From contig NZ_JALDAY010000001.1 in assembly GCF_022698165.1 (NCBI RefSeq), positions 868,001-932,000 of the forward strand: a DNA stretch of 64,000 nucleotides. The letters are read 5' to 3'. This DNA comes from Streptomyces cylindrosporus (GTDB lineage: Bacteria > Actinomycetota > Actinomycetes > Streptomycetales > Streptomycetaceae). The notes under the pieces are model-generated. The model was not told the origin of the DNA. It did no database searches and saw nothing but the letters and a program-made list of their open reading frames with translations. A program made the position numbers and the translations under genes. Each line of letters begins with the position of its first letter. Position 1 is the first letter of the stretch. Positions 1 to 8,222 of the stretch are shown in pieces.

Positions 1-889
1 CGTCGGTGGTGTGGTGGACCACGGTCAACCCGTGGAAGTCGGGGACGCGCAGGCCGGGCAGGAGGGCGGCCGCGGCCCTCGCGTCGGTCGCCAGCAGGAC
101 CGCCCGGCAGGCGATCTCGCCGTGCTCGGCCGTGGTCACCGAGTTCGTCGAGACCGACGTGACGCGGACGCCGGTGTGCACGGTGCCCGGCGGCAGCGTC
201 CGGGCCAGCAGCTCCGGCAGCATCTCGGCGCCGCCCTCCGGCAGACACAGCCGCCCGCCCGCGAAGGCGCGCAGCGCGAGGTCCGCGCAGCGGCTGGACG
301 TCGTCAGCTCCGGGTCGCAGAGCAGGGCGGCGAGAAGCGGACGCAGGAAGCCGTCGACCGTGCGGGCGGGCACCCCGCGCGCGGCGAGGGCCCGGCCCGC
401 GGGCAACTCCGGCCGGGACAGCAGCCGTTCGACCGGCATCCCCGCCAGCCGGGCCAGCGCCGCGCCGAGCCGGGCCTGGTCGACGGCGCTGCCGAGCGGG
501 GCGCTCGCCCGGGGCGCACTCTTCGCGGGGGCGCTCGCCAGGGCGCGTACGGCATGGAGTGCGCCCCTTGCGCTCCCTGCGCCCTGGGTGCCCGCCCGGT
601 GGTGACGTCCGTCGCTGTGCAGCAGGACACCGGGTGCGAAGGGGCGTAGGACGAGTCCTTCGAGGCCCGGTGTCAGGCGTAGTTCGGGATACGCCGTGGA
701 GAGGAGCTGCCCGATGCGGTCGAGCCGGAACCCGTCGACCTTCTCCGTCGACATCCGGCCCCCGACCCAAGGGGCGGCCTCCAGGACCGCGGTCGTCACT
801 CCTGCGCTGGTCAGCCGATGAGCCGCCGACAGGCCGGCTACCCCGGCCCCCACGACGACCACTTCCGCCTGGTACGCGGGCTCAAGCAC
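1..889 (-). CDS. FAD-dependent oxidoreductase, protoporphyrinogen-oxidase/phytoene-dehydrogenase-like (3' end outside window)
   Basis: The first 296 residues are visible and the reading frame runs off the left edge. The N-terminus holds a dinucleotide-binding fold with VVVGAGVAGLSAAHRL (residues about 10-25), then an acidic strand end (VLEAAP) and the GGRM motif typical of flavin amine oxidases and protoporphyrinogen or phytoene oxidoreductases. The GTG start follows AGGAGG by 5 nt. The gene lies downstream of the TIGR01777-type gene on the same strand, with a 250-nt gap. The fold is clear, but the substrate cannot be told from this fragment. It has no N-terminal membrane segment and is probably cytosolic or membrane-associated. 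Confidence 0.85.
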   Translation of the reverse strand, partial: MLEPAYQAEVVVVGAGVAGLSAAHRLTSAGVTTAVLEAAPWVGGRMSTEKVDGFRLDRIGQLLSTAYPELRLTPGLEGLVLRPFAPGVLLHSDGRHHRAGTQGAGSARGALHAVRALASAPAKSAPRASAPLGSAVDQARLGAALARLAGMPVERLLSRPELPAGRALAARGVPARTVDGFLRPLLAALLCDPELTTSSRCADLALRAFAGGRLCLPEGGAEMLPELLARTLPPGTVHTGVRVTSVSTNSVTTAEHGEIACRAVLLATDARAAAALLPGLRVPDFHGLTVVHHTTD

Positions 890-1013
890 GTGCCCCTCCT
901 CGAGGTTGCGCGGCCGGTGGAGACGTCATGCCCCCAACAGGCTCCGGGGATACCCGAGTTCGGGTCGAGGTTAGGGCCGTGATCGGTCAAGAACAGTCGC
1001 GCATGCACAGAGC

Positions 1014-1040
1014 ACGGTCGCACAACGGTCGCATACGGTC
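1014..1040. repeat. Short direct repeats ACGGTCGCA
   Basis: ACGGTCGCA occurs at 1014-1022 and 1025-1033, and ACGGTC follows at 1035-1040. The spacing is 10-11 bp, about one helical turn. The repeats lie in the 250-nt gap upstream of the FAD oxidoreductase. They could be a regulator site or chance in GC-rich DNA. Nothing else is recognisable in this gap. Confidence 0.4.
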
Positions 1041-1141
1041 CTTGGTGCGTCCGGCTCTTGACGCCCGGAGTCCGGCCCTTTCCCCTGGGCCGACCGGCCC
1101 TCGCCCTTCAGGCGTCCGGGCCCCTTCCCCTGGCGCGTCCG

Positions 1142-2044
1142 CTACGCCGCCCGGATCGCCGACTCGATGTCCGGGAACGCGAACGTGAACCCTGACTCCA
1201 GCAGCCGCTTCGGCACCACCCGCGCACTGCCCAGCACGTCCCCGGCCATCTCGCCGAGAACGGCGCGCAGCACCGGCGCCGGGACCGCGAACAGCGTGGG
1301 CCGGTGCAGCACGCGCCCCATCGCCGCGGTGATCTCACGGTTCGTCAGCGGGGTCGGCGCGGTCACGTTGAACGGCCCGGCCAGCCCGTCGGTGTCGAGG
1401 ATGTGCCGGATCGCGGCCACCTCGTCGTGCAGCGAGACGTACGACCAGTACTGGCGCCCGTCGCCCAGCCGCGCCCCGAGCCCGGCCTGGAACAGCGGGA
1501 ACAGCTTCCCCCAGGCCCCGCCCCCGCGGGCCACCACAAGTCCCGTGCGCACGAACGCCGTCCGCACGCCCGCCGCGCGCGCGGGCGCCGCGGCGCCCTC
1601 CCACTCGACGCACAGCTCCGGCAGGAACCCGCTGCCGGCCGGCGAGTCCTCGTCGACGATCCGGTCGCCGGTCTCGCCGTAGTACCCCATCGCGCTGCCG
1701 TTCACGAACACCCGCGGCTTCTCGTCCATGGCGGCGACCGCCTCGGCAAGCGCCGTGGTGCCGAGCACCCGGCTGGACCGGATCCGGGCCTTGTAGGCGT
1801 CCGTCCAGCGGCGGTCGCCGACTCCGGCGCCCGCGAGGTTGACCACGGCGTCGCAGCCGGCGAGCCCGGCCGCGTCCACCCGCCCGCCCTCCGGATCCCA
1901 GCGGACCTCGCTCTTCGACCGGGGCTCGTGCCGCACCAGGCGCACCACCTCGTGCCCGTCGGCCGTCAGGGACCGCACCAGGGCGGAGCCGATCAGTCCG
2001 GACGCTCCGGCCACCGCGATTCGGGATCGTTCCATGCCGGCCAT
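1142..2044 (-). CDS. TIGR01777-family NAD(P)-dependent epimerase-like protein
   Basis: This extended short-chain dehydrogenase/epimerase-like protein has about 300 residues. The N-terminal nucleotide-binding motif GASGLIGSAL is visible in the first 20 residues. It is followed by the TIGR01777 signatures DAVVNLAGAGV and SSRVLGTTAL, a GYYG box, and an FVRTGLV strand. The C-terminal region continues as an FNVTAP substrate-binding part. Members resemble YfcH and cell-division-associated SulA-like proteins of cyanobacteria, but the substrate is unknown. I chose the ATG at 2044 because GGAG lies just upstream; an ATG at 2035 is the alternative. It is divergent from the GNAT gene with a 64-bp gap. 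Confidence 0.88.
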   Translation of the reverse strand: MAGMERSRIAVAGASGLIGSALVRSLTADGHEVVRLVRHEPRSKSEVRWDPEGGRVDAAGLAGCDAVVNLAGAGVGDRRWTDAYKARIRSSRVLGTTALAEAVAAMDEKPRVFVNGSAMGYYGETGDRIVDEDSPAGSGFLPELCVEWEGAAAPARAAGVRTAFVRTGLVVARGGGAWGKLFPLFQAGLGARLGDGRQYWSYVSLHDEVAAIRHILDTDGLAGPFNVTAPTPLTNREITAAMGRVLHRPTLFAVPAPVLRAVLGEMAGDVLGSARVVPKRLLESGFTFAFPDIESAIRAA

Positions 2045-2095
2045 TCTGCTCCGTACCTGCGTAAAAACCCCGTCTGGTGGCGGACGCGCGCCCTT

Positions 2096-2101
2096 TAGGC
2101 T
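2096..2101 (+). promoter_or_regulatory. -10 element TAGGCT giving a probable leaderless transcript
   Basis: TAGGCT fits the actinobacterial TANNNT -10 consensus and lies 7 nt before the ATG of the GNAT gene. Transcription would start at or next to the start codon. No Shine-Dalgarno sequence is present, which agrees with a leaderless mRNA. Confidence 0.5.
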
Positions 2102-2108
2102 GGCGGGC

Positions 2109-2597
2109 ATGCCAGTTCCGCACATACGTCACGCCACCCTCGACGACGAGGACGCGCTGGGCCGCCTCGACCGCGTCACCTGGTCACCGCTGCACTCCGT
2201 ACAGCCGCGTCCGCAGCCGCCGTACGAGCCCTTCTACAACGAGCGGTTCGGGCCGCGGGACCATCTGGTCGCCGAGGTGGACGGCGTGGTCGTCGGCTAC
2301 GTCCGGCTGGGCTGTCCGACCCCGCTCGCCTGCAACGCGCACGTCCGCCAGATCCAGGGGCTCGCCGTCGCCGAGGAGGCGCGCGGCGCGGGGGTCGGGC
2401 GGGCGCTGCTGCGGGCCGTGCGGGACGAGGCACGCCGGCAGGGCGCCCGCCGGCTCACGCTGCGCGTCCTCGGCCACAACGCCCCGGCCCGGGCGCTCTA
2501 CGAGGCCGAGGGGTTCGTGGTGGAGGGCGTGCTGCCCGGCGAGTTCCTGCTGGACGGGGAGTACGTGGACGACGTCCTCATGGGGTGCGCTCTCTGA
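2109..2597 (+). CDS. GNAT-family N-acetyltransferase
   Basis: The 162-residue protein is a single GNAT domain. VDGVVVGYVRLG forms the central strands. The acetyl-CoA motif A region reads QIQGLAVAEEARGAGVGRALL, with the RGxGxGxxLL-type pyrophosphate loop around residues 96-104. The C-terminal ALYEAEGF motif B is present. It should transfer an acetyl group from acetyl-CoA to an amine; the acceptor cannot be predicted. The ATG lies 7 nt after a TAGGCT -10 box, so translation is probably leaderless. Confidence 0.88.
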   Translation: MPVPHIRHATLDDEDALGRLDRVTWSPLHSVQPRPQPPYEPFYNERFGPRDHLVAEVDGVVVGYVRLGCPTPLACNAHVRQIQGLAVAEEARGAGVGRALLRAVRDEARRQGARRLTLRVLGHNAPARALYEAEGFVVEGVLPGEFLLDGEYVDDVLMGCAL

Positions 2598-2646
2598 CCT
2601 GGCCGGCGTCCGCGGCCGGGCCCTTCGGCATCCGGGAGGCGGTGCG

Positions 2647-3831
2647 TCACGACGTGACCAGGTCGCCCGTGTCCACCGCCGCCGTCGCGTTCGCCGCGCG
2701 GGTGGCGTCGGAGGAGACCTCGGCCGCCGTCAGGACGTAACCCGTCTCGTCGTCGGAGGTCGAGCGGGCGAAGACGACGCCGTAGACCCGGCCGTCGGTG
2801 GTCAGCAGGGGGCCGCCGGAGTTGCCGGGGCGGACGGTGGAGCGGATCGAGTAGATCTCGCGGGTGACCGTGGCGTCGCTGTAGATGTTCTGGCCGGTCG
2901 CCCGGACCCGGTTGGCCACCGTCGCCGCTTGAAGGTTGAGGTCCCCGTCCTGCGGATAGCCCGCGACCACCGCGGAGTCCCCGCGCGCCGCGCTGCCGTC
3001 GAACTTCAGGACCGGCGCGCTCAGCCCGGGCACGTACAGCACGGCCACGTCCTTGTCCGGGTCGAAGAGCACCACCCGTGCCTCGTACGACCGTCCGACC
3101 CCGCCGATCCGCACGGTCGGGTCGTCGATGCCGGCCACCACGTGCGCGTTCGTCATCACGTGCTCGCGCGCGTACACGAACCCGCTGCCCTCGCGGCCCT
3201 GGTTGCCCGAGACGCCCTCGATCTTCACGGTGCTCAGCTTGGCGGCGTTCGTCGCGCTCGCGGTGACGCTGTCGCCGGTGGGCTTGGCGACCTCCGCCGT
3301 CGACTCGTTCTCGAACGGGTTGAAGACCTGCGGGAAGCCCGCCTGGGTGAGCGCCGAGGTGGCCCGGGAGAACCAGGCCGGAGTGGTGTCCGGCATGACC
3401 TCCTGCACGGAGCGCAGCAGGGTCGAGTCCCGGATGGCCGTGGTGACCAGCGGGGACGAGGAGGCGCCGAGGACGCTCGCGGCGACCCAGGCCACGATCA
3501 GCACGGCGATCGAGTTGGCCGCCGCGCCGCCTATGCCGTCGGCGACCCTGAGCGGCCCCTGGTCCAGCTCCCGGCGCAGCCTGAGCGCCAGCCGCCCGGC
3601 CAGCTCGTGTCCCACCACCGCCGGGACCAGCACGGTCAGCACCGCCGTGACCGTCGCCGCGGTGGTCCCGGCCGTCGTCAGGTCCATCATCCAGGGCAGC
3701 ACCCACACGCCGATGACCGCGCCGCCCACGAACCCGGCCAGCGAGACACAGCCGGCGACCAGTCCGCGCCGGTATCCGGATGCCGCGTAGGCCAGAACCA
3801 CCAGCATCAGCAGGATGTCGAGCAGGTCCAC
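2647..3831 (-). CDS. MarP-like membrane-anchored trypsin-like serine protease (CvpA domain plus protease)
   Basis: The 394-residue protein has four hydrophobic segments in residues 1-125, forming a colicin V production (CvpA) type membrane domain. An extracytoplasmic chymotrypsin-like protease follows. The triad is visible as His in TNAHVV, Asp in DKDVAVL and Ser in GNSGGP. This architecture matches MarP of Mycobacterium tuberculosis, a periplasmic protease needed for acid resistance that acts on a peptidoglycan hydrolase. A PGRP amidase gene and a FemAB-type gene lie next door, so a cell-wall role is a reasonable inference. The GTG start is preceded by a purine-rich AGAGAGG. Confidence 0.9.
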   Translation of the reverse strand: MDLLDILLMLVVLAYAASGYRRGLVAGCVSLAGFVGGAVIGVWVLPWMMDLTTAGTTAATVTAVLTVLVPAVVGHELAGRLALRLRRELDQGPLRVADGIGGAAANSIAVLIVAWVAASVLGASSSPLVTTAIRDSTLLRSVQEVMPDTTPAWFSRATSALTQAGFPQVFNPFENESTAEVAKPTGDSVTASATNAAKLSTVKIEGVSGNQGREGSGFVYAREHVMTNAHVVAGIDDPTVRIGGVGRSYEARVVLFDPDKDVAVLYVPGLSAPVLKFDGSAARGDSAVVAGYPQDGDLNLQAATVANRVRATGQNIYSDATVTREIYSIRSTVRPGNSGGPLLTTDGRVYGVVFARSTSDDETGYVLTAAEVSSDATRAANATAAVDTGDLVTS

Positions 3832-4021
3832 GGAGCCGCCTCTCTCTCAGATCCCCTAATACGCGTGGAAAGGGCCCGGTGATCAGCCACGCGCGCATGG
3901 CTTCCACCGGGGCGGCCCATGTGTGCGTGCACCCGGAAAAACGTCTCGGACCAGGACGATGGTTCCACCGGGTGGCACAGCACACATCGCGGGCGGAGGG
4001 GATACGGCCGAGAGTGGAGCC

Positions 4022-4915
4022 ATGCGTGTCCGAAGAGCGCGGGGGGCGCGAAGACGCAGTGCGGCCCGAATAGCGCGGCGCGCGGGGCTGGTGCCGCGCG
4101 CGGTGCGGATACGGCGGGCCGGGCGCCGCCGGAGTGCGCGGCGCCCGCTGCCCCGCGCCGCGCGGGTGCTGGCCGCCTGTCTGCCCGGCATCGCCGCCGT
4201 CGTCGGTCTGGTGCTGTGCGTGGACGGCGTCGAGCACGCCACCGCCTCCCGGGTGGCGGGACCTGCCGTCGTGGCCCGGCCCGCGGCCGTCCGGCACACC
4301 GCAACCAAGCCGCGTATCGTGCCGCGCTCCGTCTGGCTGGACGACCTCGCCCGGCACGCCCAGCCGCCCCCGCGCTACGACGACAAGGTCGTCGCGGTCT
4401 TCGTCCACCACACCGACTCGCCCAACGGGTACGCCTGCGCCGACGCGCCCCGCATCATCCGCTACCTCTACGCCGGCCAGACCGGCGCCCGGAACTGGGA
4501 CGACATCGGCTACAACTTCCTCGTCGACAGGTGCGGCACCATCTACGAGGGCCGGGCCGGCGGCGTCGACCGCCCCGTCACCGGCGCCCACACCCAGGGC
4601 TTCAACCACCGCACGGCCGGCATCGCCGCCCTCGGCACCTTCACGGCCGGCGTCCCCGTCCCGAAGGCGATGACCGACGCGATCGCCGCGCTGGCCGCCT
4701 GGAAGCTGGGCCTGGCCGACGTCGACCCCCGTACGAAGGTCCGGCTGACCTCCAGCAACAACCTCAGCCGCTACCGCTCCGGCACGACGGCCGCCCTCCC
4801 CGCCCTGGCCGGCCACAACGACGGCTACATGACCAGCTGCCCGGGCGCGGCCCTCACGGCCCGCCTCCCGGAGATCAGGCAGCTGGCGGCCCGGCTGCAG
4901 GGCAGGACGCCGTGA
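4022..4915 (+). CDS. PGRP/Amidase_2 N-acetylmuramoyl-L-alanine amidase
   Basis: The 297-residue protein starts with a very Arg-rich cytosolic stretch (residues 1-45) and a hydrophobic anchor or signal segment (about 48-70). A peptidoglycan-recognition amidase domain follows. Candidate zinc ligands are His in VFVHHT, His in GHNDGYMTS and Cys in TSCPG. The domain also contains GYNFLVD and the GAHTQGFN loop. It should cleave the bond between N-acetylmuramic acid and L-alanine outside the cell. It lies divergent from the MarP-like protease gene and converges with the FemAB gene 7 bp away. The ATG at 4022 follows GAGAG; upstream in-frame starts would add low-complexity sequence. Confidence 0.9.
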   Translation: MRVRRARGARRRSAARIARRAGLVPRAVRIRRAGRRRSARRPLPRAARVLAACLPGIAAVVGLVLCVDGVEHATASRVAGPAVVARPAAVRHTATKPRIVPRSVWLDDLARHAQPPPRYDDKVVAVFVHHTDSPNGYACADAPRIIRYLYAGQTGARNWDDIGYNFLVDRCGTIYEGRAGGVDRPVTGAHTQGFNHRTAGIAALGTFTAGVPVPKAMTDAIAALAAWKLGLADVDPRTKVRLTSSNNLSRYRSGTTAALPALAGHNDGYMTSCPGAALTARLPEIRQLAARLQGRTP

Positions 4916-4922
4916 CCTCTTC

Positions 4923-6050
4923 TCACCTGCGACCCAGATAGATCCCCAACGCCCGCTGCAGGGCCTTTCCCTGGCTGCCGACAGGCCGCTCCCACTCCCC
5001 GAGGTACTCCACCGCCCGGCCGCCCGCCCCCGTCTTGAAGCCCAGCCGTCCGAGCAGCCGGGACTCGGTGAGGTGGGGCGTGATGGAGCGCAGGTCGTAC
5101 GTGTCGGCCCCGGACGACCGCGCGTCGCACAGCATCCGCCACAACAGGGCGCTGCTGGGCCGCAGTTCACGCCCCCGGCGGCCGGAGGCGGCGTACGAGT
5201 GCCAGGACCGGGAACCGACGTTGATCATGAGCGCGGCGGAGAGGACCTCGCCGTCGTACTCGGCGAGGTACAGCCGCAGTCGGTCGTCGTCCTCGGCGTT
5301 CAGCGCCCTCCACATGCGCTGGAAGTAGTCCAGGGGGCGGGCCTTGAAGCCGTCGTGGGCGGCGGTCGCGGTGTAGAGGCGGTGGAAGTCGGGGAGGTCG
5401 GCGCCCGAGCCCCAGCCGACCCGCACCCCCGACATCTCGGCCGTCTGCAGCGCCTTCTCCCAGTGCGGCGCGAGCCCGTCGCTCAGGTCGTCCACCGACC
5501 GCCCGGCCAGCGGTATGTGACACCCGTAGCGCGGCTGCCCGAGCCCGAACCCGCTGCCCTCGTCCTCCGCGCACCGCCGCCACCCGAGCCGCCCGAGCCG
5601 CTCGGCCGCGTCCAGCGCGTGCCCGTCGAGACCGTCGGTGGCCAGATCGTGCAGATGCCGTACGTCGGGGTCGGCGATCCCCGCCGTCACGGTCGCCGCC
5701 TCCCAGTGCCGTACCACCAGCGGCGGCCCGATCCGCAGCGAGAACGCCCCGCGCTCCTCCACATGCGCGACGAGCGGATCCAGCCACCGCTCCAGGCGCG
5801 GCGCCCGCCAGTCGATCGTCGGCCCGTCGGGGACGTAGGCCAGGTAGCGCGGGGTCCCCGGCAGCTTCCGGTACAGCACCAGCGCCACCGCGACCAGCAG
5901 CTTCCCCTCGAACCAACCGACGCTCTCCGCCCGCCAGTCGGGCTTCACGGCGGCCCACTCGGGTATCTGGAGATGACTCACGTCCGGATACAGCCGCAAG
6001 TGGGCCAGATGTTCCTCGCGCGTGATCTCCTGTACGTACGGGCTGGTCAT
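4923..6050 (-). CDS. FemAB-family peptidoglycan bridge aminoacyltransferase
   Basis: The protein has 375 residues from the ATG at 6050, with AGGAG upstream; an in-frame ATG at 6080 would add ten residues. It shows the tandem GNAT-like fold of Fem transferases: an N-terminal half with HLQIPEWAAVKP and a C-terminal half with YDGEVLSAALMI, the AASGRRG segment, SSALLWRML and a terminal FKTGAGG. FemX-type enzymes in Streptomyces add the first glycine of the peptidoglycan cross-bridge from glycyl-tRNA. The hinge coiled coil of staphylococcal Fem proteins is not obvious here. It is convergent with the amidase gene. Confidence 0.85.
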   Translation of the reverse strand: MTSPYVQEITREEHLAHLRLYPDVSHLQIPEWAAVKPDWRAESVGWFEGKLLVAVALVLYRKLPGTPRYLAYVPDGPTIDWRAPRLERWLDPLVAHVEERGAFSLRIGPPLVVRHWEAATVTAGIADPDVRHLHDLATDGLDGHALDAAERLGRLGWRRCAEDEGSGFGLGQPRYGCHIPLAGRSVDDLSDGLAPHWEKALQTAEMSGVRVGWGSGADLPDFHRLYTATAAHDGFKARPLDYFQRMWRALNAEDDDRLRLYLAEYDGEVLSAALMINVGSRSWHSYAASGRRGRELRPSSALLWRMLCDARSSGADTYDLRSITPHLTESRLLGRLGFKTGAGGRAVEYLGEWERPVGSQGKALQRALGIYLGRR

Positions 6051-6301
6051 GGGCAGGGTGCTCCTGTTCGGGGCGGCCACCGTAAGCCGGGGATCTCGGG
6101 GCCGGTCAAGAGTCCACGACTGTGAACTGCACCCACGCCTGCGCCCAGGTGAACGCCCGACGGCGCCCGGGCGGCTTTCGTCCCCGTGGTACCCCGCCCG
6201 GGTACGCGCCGACCATGCCCCATACCCCTGCTTCCGTGAGCCCCCACGAGGTGCGCGCGTGCCGGGCCGTGCGCAGCCGGCCGGCCGTCATCCTTGAGCG
6301 C

Positions 6302-7309
6302 ATGACGACCGATTCGCGGGGTTCCGCCGCATTCCTCATCGACGAATCACTCGGCTTCCTGATCCCGGCCGCGCTGCGGGCGGCGGCCGCCGTCGGAGTC
6401 GCGGACCACCTCGCCGACGGCCCCCGCACCCCCGCGGAACTGGCCGCCGCCACCGGCACGGACGCCCGCAACCTCCACCGGGTGCTGCGGCTGCTCGCCA
6501 CCCGCGGCGTCTTCGCGGAGGACGGCGAGGGCCGCTTCGCGCTGACGGCGGCCGGTGACGCGCTGCGCACCGACGCCCCGTACTCGGCGCGTTCGGCGGT
6601 CCTCATGAACACCGACCGGACCATGTGGTGGCCGGCCGCCGAGATGGGCCGCTGTCTCACCGAGGGGACCTCGGCGTTCGAGGGCATCTTCGGGGTGCCG
6701 TTCTTCGAGCACTTCGCCCGCGACGAGGAGACCGCGGCCGTCTTCCACACCGGGATGGCCGCCATGTCCGACCCGGAGAACGAGCCGATCGCCGCCGTCT
6801 GCGAACTCCCCGCCACCGGCACGGTCGTGGACGTCGGGGGCGGTCACGGCGGCCTGCTCCTGGAGGTGCTGCGCCGTCACCCGGCCCTGAAGGGCGTGCT
6901 GTACGACCAGGGGCACGTCCTCGCCGGGCACCGTCTCGACACCGAGGAGACCGCGGGCCGCTGGAGCCTGGCCGAGGGCGACTTCTTCACGGGCGCGCCC
7001 GCCGGGGACGCCTACCTCCTCAAACGCATCCTGCACGACTGGGAGGACGACCGGTGCGTCACGATCCTGGACCACTGCCGGCGGGCCATGGCGCCGGGCG
7101 GCCGGATCCTGGTCGTCGACGCGGTGGTGCCCCGGGGCAACGCACCGCACCAGGCCAAGACGCTCGACCTGCTGCTGATGGCATCCCTGGTGGGCCGGGA
7201 GCGCACGGAGGCCGACTTCGCGGAGCTGTTCACGGCGGCCGGACTGCGCCTCGCCCGCGTGCTGCCGACGCCCACCGTGCTGTCGGTGGTGGAGGCGGTC
7301 GCCGCCTGA
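6302..7309 (+). CDS. Class I SAM-dependent O-methyltransferase (acetylserotonin O-methyltransferase-like)
   Basis: The 335-residue protein has an N-terminal winged-helix dimerisation region (DGPRTPAELAAATG, then LHRVLRLLATRGVF). The SAM-binding domain follows with VVDVGGGHGGLL around residues 177-188, the LLKRILHDW motif and the catalytic His of HDWEDD, and GGRILVVDAV. This is the layout of plant- and polyketide-type O-methyltransferases. No biosynthetic cluster is adjacent, so the acceptor is unknown. The start at 6302 has a weak GAG upstream. The 250-bp divergent region towards the FemAB gene must hold both promoters; I see no clear box in it. Confidence 0.86.
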   Translation: MTTDSRGSAAFLIDESLGFLIPAALRAAAAVGVADHLADGPRTPAELAAATGTDARNLHRVLRLLATRGVFAEDGEGRFALTAAGDALRTDAPYSARSAVLMNTDRTMWWPAAEMGRCLTEGTSAFEGIFGVPFFEHFARDEETAAVFHTGMAAMSDPENEPIAAVCELPATGTVVDVGGGHGGLLLEVLRRHPALKGVLYDQGHVLAGHRLDTEETAGRWSLAEGDFFTGAPAGDAYLLKRILHDWEDDRCVTILDHCRRAMAPGGRILVVDAVVPRGNAPHQAKTLDLLLMASLVGRERTEADFAELFTAAGLRLARVLPTPTVLSVVEAVAA

Positions 7310-7410
7310 AGGACCCGCCGACGCTCACAGGTTCCTCGTAGCCGCCTCACCGAACTCCCTTTGGTCGCCTTCCTATCGTCATGCACACGCACTGACTGGA
7401 GGTGGGGAAG

Positions 7411-7644
7411 ATGAACGGCAGTCACACCAACACCACGGAGAAGCCGGCCACTTGGGTCCGGACCGCCCGCGGCCCCTGGGCGGCGCTCTGCGCGGCCGCA
7501 GCGGTGGTCCTGGGCCCGGCCGCGGTCACCGCGAACGCCCTCGACCAGGCGAACGCGGCACCGATGCACCATGCGGTGCGGGCCGACCAGACACAGGCCT
7601 ACATCCCGTCGGACCAGACCCGCAGGCGTACGGCGGCGGCCTGA
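7411..7644 (+). CDS. Small secreted hypothetical protein
   Basis: The 77-residue product starts at an ATG with an excellent GGAGG ribosome site 8 nt upstream; a GTG at 7402 is less well placed. It has a short N-region, a hydrophobic core at about residues 20-40 (AALCAAAAVVLGPAAV) and ANA-type signal peptidase motifs. The short mature tail is rich in Ala, Gln and Thr. No domain is recognised. It ends 3 bp from the convergent DUF4240 gene. Confidence 0.62.
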   Translation: MNGSHTNTTEKPATWVRTARGPWAALCAAAAVVLGPAAVTANALDQANAAPMHHAVRADQTQAYIPSDQTRRRTAAA

Positions 7645-7647
7645 ACG

Positions 7648-8166
7648 TCAGCCCCTGAAGCGCTCCCACAGCTTCGGGTAGCGCTCCGCCAGTGCCCCGT
7701 CGTTCTCGAAGTCGACCGGTGTGCCCTCCGGCTCGGAGGGGGCCGGTGGGATGCCGAGGTCGGGGGCCACGGCGCCGGTGAGCTGTTCGTAGGCCTCGTC
7801 CGCGGAGTAGCCCAGCTCCTCGCCGTCGCCGTCCAGCTCCTCGTCGAAGTCGTCGAGCAGGTCGGCCAGCGAGTCCGGATGGTGCACGGCACCCTCGTAC
7901 ACCTCACGGCCCTGCCCGATCAGCCAGCACCGGAAGAAGTCGAAGGCGTCGTCGCTGGCGCCGTCGAGCAGCACCCACGCGGCGCCCCACAGGTCCCAGG
8001 TGTAGGCGCGGTTGTAGCGGGCCTCGAAGTGACGGGCGAAGTCGAGCACCATGTCCGGGTCCAGTTGGAGCAGCCGGTCCACGAGCAGGTCGGCCTGCTC
8101 CTCGGGGTCGCCCTCGGCGGCCTCGCGGGTGGCGTCCACCAGCTCCCAGAACTCCGTCTCGTCCAT
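7648..8166 (-). CDS. DUF4240 domain protein
   Basis: The 172-residue acidic protein begins MDETEFWELVDATREAA and contains the DUF4240 core (ILPxxFxxxF-like helices around YNRAYTWDLWGAAWV, then DDAFDFFRCWLIGQGR and the VYEGAVHHPDSLADLL segment). These proteins are common in Streptomyces and have no established function. The strong acidity and lack of signal or membrane segments suggest a cytosolic protein. It follows the WYL regulator on the same strand with a 56-bp gap and may be co-transcribed. Confidence 0.82.
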   Translation of the reverse strand: MDETEFWELVDATREAAEGDPEEQADLLVDRLLQLDPDMVLDFARHFEARYNRAYTWDLWGAAWVLLDGASDDAFDFFRCWLIGQGREVYEGAVHHPDSLADLLDDFDEELDGDGEELGYSADEAYEQLTGAVAPDLGIPPAPSEPEGTPVDFENDGALAERYPKLWERFRG

Positions 8167-8222
8167 CACGGGTCCAGCATCGGCCCTGGGCGGGTGGGGC
8201 GCACGTGGAGTGTGGCGGATTG

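Noticed and set aside
2498..5170. Open frame of 890 codons across the MarP-like and amidase genes
   Set aside because: It crosses two real genes in different orientation and has no domain.
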